Both the position numbers and the translations under genes were made by a program. This document shows positions 6,795 to 13,818 of a stretch of 25,851 nucleotides of DNA, in pieces. Below the pieces are notes generated by a model, which was not told the DNA's origin, ran no database searches, and saw nothing but the letters and a program-made list of their open reading frames with translations. Position 1 is the first letter of the stretch; every line of letters starts with the position of its first letter. The DNA lies in assembly GCA_023391835.1 (NCBI GenBank), contig JAEWAE010000067.1, positions 1-25,851 on the forward strand, given 5' to 3'. The stretch comes from Bacillota bacterium (GTDB lineage Bacteria; Bacillota; Clostridia; Oscillospirales; Ethanoligenentaceae).

Positions 6795-7930
6795 TTCCAT
6801 TCAACCGTCCTGTCGCCGTTGGCAATGAGCTGGAGTATATTGCCCAGGCGGTCAACCGCTGCCATCATATTGCCGGCGATGGGGAATTCACCTGCCGCTG
6901 CAGCGACTGGATCAGCCGCCGGATGGGCACCCCGAAGGCGCTGCTGGTCACCAGCGGCACACACGCGCTGGAAATGGCCGCCATGCTGGCCGAAATCCGC
7001 CCGGGCGACGAGGTTATCATGCCATCGTACACCTTCGTTTCCACCGCGAATGCGTTTTTGCTGCGGGGAGCCGTGCCGGTGTTTGTGGATATCCGGCCCG
7101 ACACGCTCAACATCGACGAAAAGCTAATCGAGGCGGCCATCACACCCAGGACCCGCGGCATATGCGTGGTGCATTACGCCGGCGTCGGCTGCGCGATGGA
7201 AGAGATCGTCGCCATCGCCGCACGGCACCATCTGGTGCTGATCGAGGACGCGGCGCAGGCGTTTCTGGCAAAATATAAGGGCCGGTATCTCGGCACGTTC
7301 GGGGAATACGGCGCGTTCAGCTTCCACGAAACGAAGAATTACTCCATGGGGGAGGGCGGGGCCGTGGTGTTCCGCGACCCGAACGACCTGCCCCGGGCGG
7401 AGATCATCCGTGAAAAGGGCACCAACCGCAGCCGCTATTTCCGGGGCGAGATCGACAAATACACCTGGGTGGATATCGGCTCGAGCTACCTGCCCAGCGA
7501 CATCAACGCGGCCTATCTTTTCGGCCAGCTGGAAAAGGCACAGGTTATATGGGATGACCGCATGCGCTCGTGGGAATCCTACCGCCGGCAGCTGGAGCCG
7601 CTGCAAGAGGCCGGTTACATACAGCTTCCGCAGATTCCGGCAGAATGTGAGCACAACGCCCATATGTTTTATATCAAGTGCGCCGATCTGGAAGAGCGCA
7701 CCCGGCTGATTCGTTTTCTCAAATCACGCGAGATCGAGTGCGCTTTCCATTACGTCCCGCTGCACTCTTCCACGGCCGGACGCAAATACGGACGTTTCTG
7801 CGGTGAGGATCGGTATACGACCCGTGAAAGCGAGCGTCTGGTGCGGCTGCCGCTGTATTATGGCCTGCCGGAAGAGGACTTGGCCACCGTGGTCGCTTCT
7901 GTCCGCGAATTTTACGCGGGGGTCCGCTGA
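6791..7930 (+). CDS. rffA: dTDP-4-amino-4,6-dideoxygalactose transaminase (RffA/WecE family)
   Basis: A 379-residue PLP-dependent DegT/DnrJ/EryC1 aminotransferase. From memory it aligns along its whole length with E. coli RffA/WecE, which converts dTDP-4-keto-6-deoxyglucose to dTDP-4-amino-4,6-dideoxygalactose. Shared blocks include IPFN at the N-terminus, GDEVIMPSYTFVSTANAF (72–89), RPDTLNIDE, VHYAGV, EDAAQ with Asp153, SFHETKNYS with the Schiff-base Lys182, AEIIREKGTNRS, and HGEDRYTT-like CGEDRYTTRESERL near the end. It overlaps the upstream glycosyltransferase by 4 bases. No dTDP-glucose synthase or dehydratase is in the window, so the keto-sugar must come from elsewhere. Exact product stereochemistry is assumed from the family. 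Confidence 0.9.
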   Translation: MIPFNRPVAVGNELEYIAQAVNRCHHIAGDGEFTCRCSDWISRRMGTPKALLVTSGTHALEMAAMLAEIRPGDEVIMPSYTFVSTANAFLLRGAVPVFVDIRPDTLNIDEKLIEAAITPRTRGICVVHYAGVGCAMEEIVAIAARHHLVLIEDAAQAFLAKYKGRYLGTFGEYGAFSFHETKNYSMGEGGAVVFRDPNDLPRAEIIREKGTNRSRYFRGEIDKYTWVDIGSSYLPSDINAAYLFGQLEKAQVIWDDRMRSWESYRRQLEPLQEAGYIQLPQIPAECEHNAHMFYIKCADLEERTRLIRFLKSREIECAFHYVPLHSSTAGRKYGRFCGEDRYTTRESERLVRLPLYYGLPEEDLATVVASVREFYAGVR

Positions 7931-7954
7931 AAGCCGCGTCGGGAGGGAACGGAT

Positions 7955-9268
7955 TTGAGAAAAACTTGGGCGGTCCGGGACCGCTGGTATCTGATCCTGC
8001 TGCTGGCCGGCGTGTGCTGCCTCGATCTTTCATGGGCGCTGATTATCCCGTTCGCGCAGGCGCCCGACGAGCGGCTGCGCTATGACATTGTGGATTTTAT
8101 CCTGAAATATCATTCTCTGCCGCTGGCGGGGGACCCGCGCCTTTTTTACGGCGGGTATGGCCAGACCTATGCGGCGCTGCCGTATTTTTCCTACCTGCTG
8201 GCGGGGCTGCTGGGCATCGCGCTGCACGGCTTGGGTATCCCGATCGAGGGGTATATGGTCGGCCGGCTGGTGTCGGTTGCAGCGGGCGTGGTCACCGTGC
8301 TGTTTGTCTTTCTGATTGCGCGGGCGCTTTTCCCCGATCGGGCCACCTGGTATTTTCTGCCGGTCTTTCTGGCCTTTACGCCCCAATTCACGTTTATCAG
8401 CGTCTATGTCAATCAGGATATTTTCATGGTCATGCTCAGCGCCATGCTGGTCTATCTGTGGGTGCGGGGCGCGCGCACCGGATGGGACTGGCCTTCCGTT
8501 GTCTGGACGGGCGTGGTCTGCGGGCTGATGCTGCTTTCCTATATAAACGGGTATGTCTGCATTCTGGCTACGCTGCTGATGGTGCTGCTTTCCTATCCGC
8601 ACAAGCTTTCGCGGGAGTTTTTCTGGAAAGTGCTCGCGTGCGTGGGGATCATGGCGGCGCTGAGCGGCTGGTTTTTTATCCGCAACGCCGTCTATTACAA
8701 TGGCGACTGGCTGGGCATGCACACGCTCAACCGCATCGCGGAAATCAAGGCGAACGACGGTTTCCGTCCCTCCCAGCTGGCAGCCAAGGCCCAGGCGTAT
8801 CACGGGCTGGCCGGGCTGCTGTTTTCCACCAGCTTCGTGCGCACCACGTTCCTCTCCTTCTGGGCCGTGCTGGGCAACATGTCCGTCACGATGAACCCCT
8901 GGTATTATTTCTATATTGCCGTTATTTGTGTGGTTGCGTTCATCGGCTTTTCCGCCAAGCTGGTGCAGAAGCTTGACGGCGGGTGGAAATCCGTGCGCGC
9001 GTGCAGCCTAGGCATCACGCTGGCGGTCACGGCTATCGGTGGTTTTGCCGTGCACTGCTACTATTCCATCGCCGCGGAATATCAGCCTCAGGGTCGGTAT
9101 ATGTACCCCGGGCTGATTGCCATTTTTCTGCTGATGACCTACGGTTTCCGCCGGGTGCTCACCGGACGCGGCCGCCGGATATTTTATCAGATCGTGGCTT
9201 TTACCTTTGTGTTTCTGGATATATGGATCGGGTACATAGCTTTGTTGCCGCTGTATTGCATCCATTGA
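7955..9268 (+). CDS. Polytopic membrane glycosyltransferase-like protein (GT-C type)
   Basis: A 437-residue integral membrane protein with roughly ten hydrophobic helices. After the first helix comes APDERLRYDIVDF, an acidic loop like the outward-facing D/E catalytic loop of GT-C enzymes (GT39, ArnT and DUF2142-like proteins), which use polyprenyl-phosphate sugars as donors. A long loop after the fifth or sixth helix (GMHTLNRIAEIKANDGF) also faces out in such proteins. The start is TTG at 7955, with GGGAGGGA about 8 bases upstream; no better start fits. It sits 24 bases after rffA, so it is a strong candidate for the transferase that moves the amino sugar from lipid carrier to an envelope acceptor. 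That role is inferred. Confidence 0.75.
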   Translation: MRKTWAVRDRWYLILLLAGVCCLDLSWALIIPFAQAPDERLRYDIVDFILKYHSLPLAGDPRLFYGGYGQTYAALPYFSYLLAGLLGIALHGLGIPIEGYMVGRLVSVAAGVVTVLFVFLIARALFPDRATWYFLPVFLAFTPQFTFISVYVNQDIFMVMLSAMLVYLWVRGARTGWDWPSVVWTGVVCGLMLLSYINGYVCILATLLMVLLSYPHKLSREFFWKVLACVGIMAALSGWFFIRNAVYYNGDWLGMHTLNRIAEIKANDGFRPSQLAAKAQAYHGLAGLLFSTSFVRTTFLSFWAVLGNMSVTMNPWYYFYIAVICVVAFIGFSAKLVQKLDGGWKSVRACSLGITLAVTAIGGFAVHCYYSIAAEYQPQGRYMYPGLIAIFLLMTYGFRRVLTGRGRRIFYQIVAFTFVFLDIWIGYIALLPLYCIH

Positions 9269-9279
9269 CGGTGGGAAGA

Positions 9280-10044
9280 ATGAAGAATATAATGAAAAAT
9301 ACCATGCGGGGCGTGGGGAAAAGGCATCTGTTCCGGATAGGGGCGCTGTCACTGTTGCTGGCCGCGGCGACGATGGGGTTTCTCTATCTGCGTCTGCCGA
9401 AAGAGGCCACGTTCCCTTCCCCCCACCCGCATGAGCAGAAGGTCTCGGTGGAAGTTTCCCGGCCGTGGCACACCCGCCAGACGCTGACGGGTATGCGTGC
9501 CGGTCTGACGGGCGTCAGCATAAAGGTGCAGGCGCCGACCGATAAAAAGGGCAAACTTCGCGGCCGGATGCATTTCGTGCTGATGGACCCGAGCGGCAAA
9601 ACGGTGGAGGATCAGGTGGTTCCCGTCTCGGCCCTTGTGGATTTCGGCAGTTACACCTTTGCATTCCCGCCGCTGGCCGGTTCCGCCGGCACACGGTATA
9701 CGGTCAGTCTGACCGTCATGCCGCCCGATCAAGCGGGGGGGCAGAAATCGGCCGAGCCCGATACGTTCAATCTCTACATTTGCGCCGGCACGGGCTTTCT
9801 CGACTATACCGGTGCGCCGGCAGGCCGGGTGCCGGTGGTCGACGGCGTTTACGCCACGACCCGCATCGGCTCGCTGTATAACGGCCGCGCGAGTGACGGG
9901 CACGTCACCCTGATGCTGATCCTCTGTGCCATTTCGGTGCTGTTGCTGAGCACGCTGACGGTGTCTCTGATGAGCGGGTTTCATTTCCTTCCGGAAAATG
10001 ACGGCGGAGGCGACGGGGCGCGGCCGGAATCCGGAAAGGAATGA
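9280..10044 (+). CDS. Membrane-anchored protein of unknown function, N- and C-terminal helices
   Basis: A 254-residue protein I do not recognise. It has an N-terminal hydrophobic helix at about 20–40, preceded by Lys and Arg, and a second helix at about 209–231 followed by a short hydrophilic tail. The 165 or so residues between look like an extracellular beta-rich domain: SVEVSRPWHTRQTLTG, VSIKVQAPTD, RMHFVLMDPSGK and TRYTVSLTVMP resemble strands of a jelly-roll or Ig-like module. The ATG at 9280 follows GGTGGGA and gives a positively charged N-terminus; the longer open frame back to 8983 only shadows the preceding gene. It follows the GT-C gene by 11 bases and is probably its partner or acceptor-binding subunit (inference). 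Confidence 0.7.
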   Translation: MKNIMKNTMRGVGKRHLFRIGALSLLLAAATMGFLYLRLPKEATFPSPHPHEQKVSVEVSRPWHTRQTLTGMRAGLTGVSIKVQAPTDKKGKLRGRMHFVLMDPSGKTVEDQVVPVSALVDFGSYTFAFPPLAGSAGTRYTVSLTVMPPDQAGGQKSAEPDTFNLYICAGTGFLDYTGAPAGRVPVVDGVYATTRIGSLYNGRASDGHVTLMLILCAISVLLLSTLTVSLMSGFHFLPENDGGGDGARPESGKE

Positions 10045-10050
10045 ATTCAA

Positions 10051-10602
10051 ATGGAAAACAAACTTTTTATTCTGTCGGATATTCACGGCTCTATGATATG
10101 GCTGCAAAAGGCGCTGGAACGGTATCATGCCGAGCAGGCCGGTGAGATTCTGATTTTGGGCGACGAGCTGTATCACGGCCCGCGCAACCCTCTGCCCGAC
10201 GGCTACGCCCCCAAGGACGTGGCCGGGCTGCTCAACGGCTATGCCGACCGGATTCTCGCCGTGCGGGGCAATTGTGACAGTGAAGTGGACGAGATGGTGC
10301 TGGATTTTCCCATCCTGTCGACCTATTCACAGGTACTGTGGGGCGGCCGACGGCTGTTTCTGACCCACGGTCATGTGCTTGGGCCGGATCATCTGCCGCG
10401 GCTGCGCGCGGGCGACGTCTTTTTCTACGGTCATACCCATGTGCCGGTGGCCCGGCGGCAAGGGGATATTTTCATTGTCAATCCCGGCTCGATTTCGCTG
10501 CCGAAGGAAAATTCCCCTCACTCCTATGCGGTGCTGGAAGGCAGCCGGCTCGAAGTCAAGGATATGGGAGGGCGCGCTTTCCTGACCTTGGACCTCAAAT
10601 AA
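10051..10602 (+). CDS. yfcE: YfcE-type metallophosphodiesterase
   Basis: A 183-residue calcineurin-like phosphoesterase very close to E. coli YfcE, a manganese-dependent phosphodiesterase active on artificial substrates and of uncertain natural role. Metal ligands are visible as SDIHG (Asp10, His12), GDELYHGPRN (Asp38), RGNCDSEVD (Asn74), LTHGH and YGHTH. The DGYAPKDV and NPGSISLPKENSPHSYAVLE segments are also YfcE hallmarks. The ATG at 10051 follows GGAAAGGA with 10 bases between. It lies 6 bases after the membrane protein gene and may share its transcript, though its job is probably unrelated to the glycosylation cassette. Confidence 0.93.
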   Translation: MENKLFILSDIHGSMIWLQKALERYHAEQAGEILILGDELYHGPRNPLPDGYAPKDVAGLLNGYADRILAVRGNCDSEVDEMVLDFPILSTYSQVLWGGRRLFLTHGHVLGPDHLPRLRAGDVFFYGHTHVPVARRQGDIFIVNPGSISLPKENSPHSYAVLEGSRLEVKDMGGRAFLTLDLK

Positions 10603-10624
10603 TACGGATTGCCGCAGGTTTTCC

Positions 10625-10653
10625 TTGCCAACAGGGTCAGAGTGTGCTATACT
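10625..10653 (+). promoter_or_regulatory. Strong promoter of rplS
   Basis: TTGCCA (10625–10630), exactly 17 bases, then TATACT (10648–10653) with a TGC extended -10. Transcription should start near 10660, leaving a leader of about 128 bases before the rplS ATG. Confidence 0.8.
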
Positions 10654-10659
10654 ACTAAA

Positions 10660-10787
10660 GCTATTGTATGATTCCGCCCGGCCATGGGGGCCGCGGCGAG
10701 GTTTGATTCCGCGCATGCGCGGAGTCGGAACAGGCAGTCCTCTGGGGCATGACCCCATGAATGCCGCATTCGGAAGGAGTGTACCAA
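10660..10787 (+). promoter_or_regulatory. Structured 5' leader of rplS, probable L19 autoregulatory leader
   Basis: The leader between the rplS promoter and ATG holds two clear hairpins. One pairs 10705–10713 with 10718–10726 (9 bp, one G·U, CATG loop). The other, TGGGG/CCCCA, pairs 10743–10747 with 10753–10757. A GC-rich foldable stretch lies at about 10675–10700. Firmicute rplS genes often carry an L19 leader where the protein binds its own mRNA. I base the call on position and structure and cannot match the published consensus from memory. Confidence 0.45.
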
Positions 10788-11132
10788 ATGGACGCTTTAA
10801 AGCAGATTGTGAGCGGCCAGCTCAAAAGCGAAATGCCCGAGCTGAACATCGGCGACACTGTCAAGGTCTCCGTAAAGATCAAGGAAGGCGACCGCGAGCG
10901 TATTCAGGTGTTTGAAGGAACGATCATCGCCCGTCGCGGCGGCGGCATTTCCGAGTCCTTCACCGTACGGCGTGTTTCCTACGGTGTCGGAGTGGAAAGA
11001 GTGTTCCCCATCCATTCGCCCAACGTGGAAAAGGTCGAGATCATCCGTCGTGGCCGTGTACGCCGCAGCAAGCTTTATTATCTGCGCGACCGGGTCGGCA
11101 AGGCGGCCAAGGTCAAAGAACAGATTCGCTGA
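10788..11132 (+). CDS. rplS: 50S ribosomal protein L19
   Basis: A 114-residue ribosomal protein L19, of normal length, located at the 30S–50S interface. Typical segments are the DTVKVSVKIKEGDRERIQVFEG core, the IARRGGGISESFTVRR loop, GVGVERVFPIHSP and the basic RRGRVRRSKLYYLRD C-terminus. The ATG at 10788 follows GGAAGGAGT at 7 bases; the extra nine codons upstream lie within the leader. It has its own promoter, a structured leader and a terminator overlapping its stop codon, yet it begins the conserved rplS–lepB–rbgA–rnhB order, so some readthrough into lepB is likely. Confidence 0.98.
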   Translation: MDALKQIVSGQLKSEMPELNIGDTVKVSVKIKEGDRERIQVFEGTIIARRGGGISESFTVRRVSYGVGVERVFPIHSPNVEKVEIIRRGRVRRSKLYYLRDRVGKAAKVKEQIR

Positions 11133-11157
11133 AAAAAGGGACATATGTTCCTTTTTT
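11132..11157 (+). terminator. Intrinsic terminator after rplS
   Basis: AAAAAAGGGA pairs with TTCCTTTTTT (10 bp, one G·U) across a CATATG loop. The stem starts on the last base of the rplS stop codon and the U-rich arm doubles as the tract, so it may be only partly efficient. Confidence 0.7.
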
Positions 11158-11181
11158 ACTTTCGGAATCGTTCAAAACAGG

Positions 11182-11242
11182 AAAACCGGTTGGGTCAGCC
11201 CGGGCGACCGGATGCATCGGCTCGCCGGTTTTTGCTTTTTTT
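11182..11242 (+). terminator. Second terminator-like stem-loop before lepB
   Basis: AAAACCGG (11182–11189) pairs with CCGGTTTT (11225–11232), with an inner GCGA/TCGC stem between, followed by TGCTTTTTTT. It ends about 20 bases before the lepB start. Two tandem terminator-like structures suggest rplS is kept at a far higher level than lepB. Confidence 0.6.
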
Positions 11243-11263
11243 ATGGAAAGTCGGGGTGATTTC

Positions 11264-11839
11264 ATGGAGCGGGAGAATCCCTCTCCGCAGCCGGAGCATG
11301 CGAATGAATGGAGCATCCGGGCGGAAACCTATGACTGGCTGGAAGCCGTTGTGTTTTCCATCGCCGTCGTGGTGATGATATTCACCTTCTTTTTCCGCAT
11401 CGTGGGCGTGCAGGGCCCCTCTATGGAAAACACCCTGCAGAACGGTGACCGGGTCATCATTTCCATCTTGGGTTATCATCCCAAGGCAGGGGATATCGTG
11501 GTGCTCAACACCCCCGCCGTGCCCACCAGCCCCATCATCAAGCGCATCATCGCGGTGGGCGGCCAGAGGGTCAACATCAATTATCAGACCGGCGCGGTCT
11601 ACGTGGACGGCAAGCTCCGGCAGGAAAAATATATCCGCGAAACGACCACGTTCGAGGGGGAGGACCCGGTGCCCATGCCGGTGAAAGTGCCGAAGGGTTT
11701 TGTCTTTGTCATGGGCGACAACCGGAACAATTCTTTCGACAGCCGCAGCAGCGCCATCGGCAACGTCGATATGCGAAATATCATGGGCCATGCCGTGCTG
11801 CGCATTTTCCCCACCCGGAGTGCGGGGGTGCTGAAATGA
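11264..11839 (+). CDS. lepB: Signal peptidase I
   Basis: A 191-residue type I signal peptidase that cleaves signal peptides of secreted proteins at the outer membrane face. It has a single N-terminal membrane anchor at about 25–45. The catalytic Ser53 is in GPSMENTLQNGD and the general base Lys93 in IIKRIIAVGG; GDNRNNSFDSR (151–161) is the conserved box E. The ATG at 11264 has GGGGTGAT about 7 bases upstream, better than the in-frame ATG at 11243 that sits inside the terminator tract. It overlaps rbgA by ATGA. The size and single anchor match the Gram-positive SipS group. Confidence 0.96.
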   Translation: MERENPSPQPEHANEWSIRAETYDWLEAVVFSIAVVVMIFTFFFRIVGVQGPSMENTLQNGDRVIISILGYHPKAGDIVVLNTPAVPTSPIIKRIIAVGGQRVNINYQTGAVYVDGKLRQEKYIRETTTFEGEDPVPMPVKVPKGFVFVMGDNRNNSFDSRSSAIGNVDMRNIMGHAVLRIFPTRSAGVLK

Positions 11840-12717
11840 CCGGCGCGAATCCCATCCAGTGGTTCCCGGGGCATATGGCCAAGACCCGCCGGCTGCTGCG
11901 GGAAGACCTGTCGCTGGTGGACTGTGTCGTGGAAGTGCTCGACGCCCGCATCCCCCTGAGCAGCCGCAACCCGGAGCTCGAAAGCCTGCGCGGCAGCCGG
12001 CCGGGGGTGCTTCTGCTCGGCAAAAGCGACTTGGCCGACCGGGACGCGACCCGCCGCTGGGTCGATTATGAAGCCGGCCGCGGGTACGCGGCGCTGGCCG
12101 CCGACTGCAAAAGCGGCCGGGGGTTGGCGGAGCTGTTGCCGCTGGTGCGGCATCTGCTGGCGGAAAAAATCGCCCGCCGCGCCGCGGGCGGCATGGCCGG
12201 GCATCCTATCCGTCTGATGGTGGCGGGCATCCCCAATTCGGGCAAGTCCTCCCTCATTAACCGGCTGGCCGGCACCCGTCACGTCAAGGCGGAAAACCGC
12301 CCCGGCGTGACGCGCGTGCGTCAGTGGATTTCGCTGCCCGGCGGAATCGAGCTGCTCGATACCCCCGGCATCCTGTGGCCGAAATTCGACGACCCCGCGG
12401 TGGGCGAGAAACTCGCCTTGGTGGGTGCCATTAAGGACGACGTCTTTGACGGTGAAACGCTGGCGGCCCGGCTGCTTGAAATCCTCGCGCCGGAATACCC
12501 AGAGGCGCTCGCCGACCGATTCGGTCTGAGCGCACCTCTGCCTGAGCAGGGTTTTGCTCTGCTGGAGCAGGCGGCCCGGCACCGCGGCATGTTGATTTCG
12601 GGCGGAGAAGCCGACACAGGGCGGGCCGCGGCCGCCGTGCTGAATGAATTCCGCGCCGGCCGTTTCGGCCGCATCAGCTTGGAGCATCCGCCCACGGGCG
12701 TTTCGTCCCCTTACTGA
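11836..12717 (+). CDS. rbgA: Ribosome biogenesis GTPase RbgA (YlqF)
   Basis: A 293-residue circularly permuted GTPase needed for late 50S assembly in Firmicutes. It begins with the typical IQWFPGHMAKTRR segment. The permuted motif order is seen: G4 region LLGKSD (61–65), G5-like DCKSGRG (90–96), G1 GIPNSGKSS (131–139), G2 near PGVTR (156–160) and G3 DTPG (175–178), followed by ILWPKF. The G4 motif is unusual: NKxD is expected, but the codon is GGC, giving GKSD at 62–65. The gene overlaps lepB by four bases and lies in the conserved rplS–lepB–rbgA–rnhB block. Confidence 0.94.
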   Translation: MTGANPIQWFPGHMAKTRRLLREDLSLVDCVVEVLDARIPLSSRNPELESLRGSRPGVLLLGKSDLADRDATRRWVDYEAGRGYAALAADCKSGRGLAELLPLVRHLLAEKIARRAAGGMAGHPIRLMVAGIPNSGKSSLINRLAGTRHVKAENRPGVTRVRQWISLPGGIELLDTPGILWPKFDDPAVGEKLALVGAIKDDVFDGETLAARLLEILAPEYPEALADRFGLSAPLPEQGFALLEQAARHRGMLISGGEADTGRAAAAVLNEFRAGRFGRISLEHPPTGVSSPY

Positions 12718-12760
12718 CGTAGGCAGGGGATACAGTATGGCAAATCCGGAGGCAATCGGC

Positions 12761-13384
12761 ATGGACTGGTATCTATTCGAAAAAGAGGCGGCGGCGCAGG
12801 GCTATCGCTGTGTCTGCGGCGTGGATGAAGCCGGGCGGGGGCCGCTCGCCGGGCCAGTATTTGCCGCCGCGGCGATTCTGCCGCCGGATGCCGACCTGCC
12901 GGGGCTCAACGACTCCAAAAAACTTTCCCCCCGCCGCAGGGAGCAACTGTTTGGACTCATCACTGAGCGCGCACTGGCCTATGGCGTGGCGCAGGGCAGC
13001 GTGGAGGAGATCGAACGCTATAATATTCTGGGCGCCACCTTTCTCGCCATGCGGCGGGCAGTGGCGAAGCTGGGTGTCCCGGCGGACGCTGCGCTGGTGG
13101 ACGGCTGCTGCGACCCGGGGCTCGATGTGCCAACCCGTTGTATTGTGCGCGGTGACGGGCAGAGCGCCTCCATTGCGGCGGCCTCCATTCTCGCCAAAGT
13201 GTCGAGAGACCGTTATATGTGCGAGTTGGATCGGGAATACCCTCAGTATGAGTTCGCGCGGCACAAGGGGTACCCCACCCGGCTCCATTATGAGAAGATC
13301 CTGCAGTATGGCATTTCGCCCGTCCACCGCCGCAGTTTTCTTAAAAATCTCGCAGAAAAGAGAATGGCGCTTGAGGGCAAGTGA
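12761..13384 (+). CDS. rnhB: Ribonuclease HII
   Basis: A 207-residue RNase HII that cuts RNA in RNA–DNA hybrids and starts ribonucleotide excision. The four acidic residues are present: Asp22 and Glu23 in GVDEAGRGPLAGPV, Asp114 in LVDG and Asp132 in RGDGQSASIAAASILAKVSRD. NDSKKLS and the C-terminal HKGYPTRLHYE are further hallmarks. Two starts are plausible: ATG at 12737 (AGGGGA 6 bases upstream) and ATG at 12761 (GGAGG 8 bases upstream). I chose 12761 because its site is better and MDWYLFEKEA is a usual N-terminus. The frame upstream of 12737 only shadows rbgA. Confidence 0.95.
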   Translation: MDWYLFEKEAAAQGYRCVCGVDEAGRGPLAGPVFAAAAILPPDADLPGLNDSKKLSPRRREQLFGLITERALAYGVAQGSVEEIERYNILGATFLAMRRAVAKLGVPADAALVDGCCDPGLDVPTRCIVRGDGQSASIAAASILAKVSRDRYMCELDREYPQYEFARHKGYPTRLHYEKILQYGISPVHRRSFLKNLAEKRMALEGK

Positions 13385-13736
13385 GATCGGCCGGCGGGGG
13401 GAGCTGGCGGCAGCCGAGCACCTGCGCCGGGCCGGATGCGAGATCCTGACCGCGAATTACCGTACCCGGCAGGGGGAAATCGACATCGTCGCCTCCGACG
13501 GCAGGTATCTGCTGTTTGTGGAAGTCAAGACCCGCCGGTCGGGCTCCCTGATAGCCCCGCGGGAGGCGGTGGACGCCGGCAAACGGCGCCGCTTGATCCT
13601 CGCCGCGCAGGCATATCTTGCGGGGCATCCCACGCGGCCGCAGCCCCGTTTCGACGTCATCGAGGTGGAAACGGAGCCGGGGCCGGATTTTTGCGTGCGG
13701 TGCATCCGGCAGATTCCCGACGCTTTCGGCGTGTGA
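13371..13736 (+). CDS. yraN: YraN / UPF0102 family nuclease-like protein
   Basis: A 121-residue member of the YraN (UPF0102) family, small proteins with an endonuclease-like fold and no firmly established role, often next to rnhB. The core is GEIDIVASDGRYLLFVEVK: GEID (35–38) and EVK (51–53) are the presumed metal-binding and catalytic positions. The N-terminus SEIGRRGELAAAEHL is the typical first helix. The start is inferred as TTG at 13371, overlapping the rnhB end by 14 bases; no ATG or GTG lies in a suitable place, and only a weak AAAAGAGA precedes it. The longer open frame to 12810 is a shadow of rnhB. Confidence 0.88.
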   Translation: MRASEIGRRGELAAAEHLRRAGCEILTANYRTRQGEIDIVASDGRYLLFVEVKTRRSGSLIAPREAVDAGKRRRLILAAQAYLAGHPTRPQPRFDVIEVETEPGPDFCVRCIRQIPDAFGV

Positions 13737-13818
13737 TCGGCGTATCCCGCAACAGACCGCAATGAATCACAGCTCGCGCCGGCCGTTATATGTGGCGGGG
13801 CGCAGGGGGGTTATGACC

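Noticed and set aside
13737..13818. Possible T-box leader upstream of thrC
   Set aside because: The gap is only 82 bases, with no specifier stem, T-box sequence or terminator visible.
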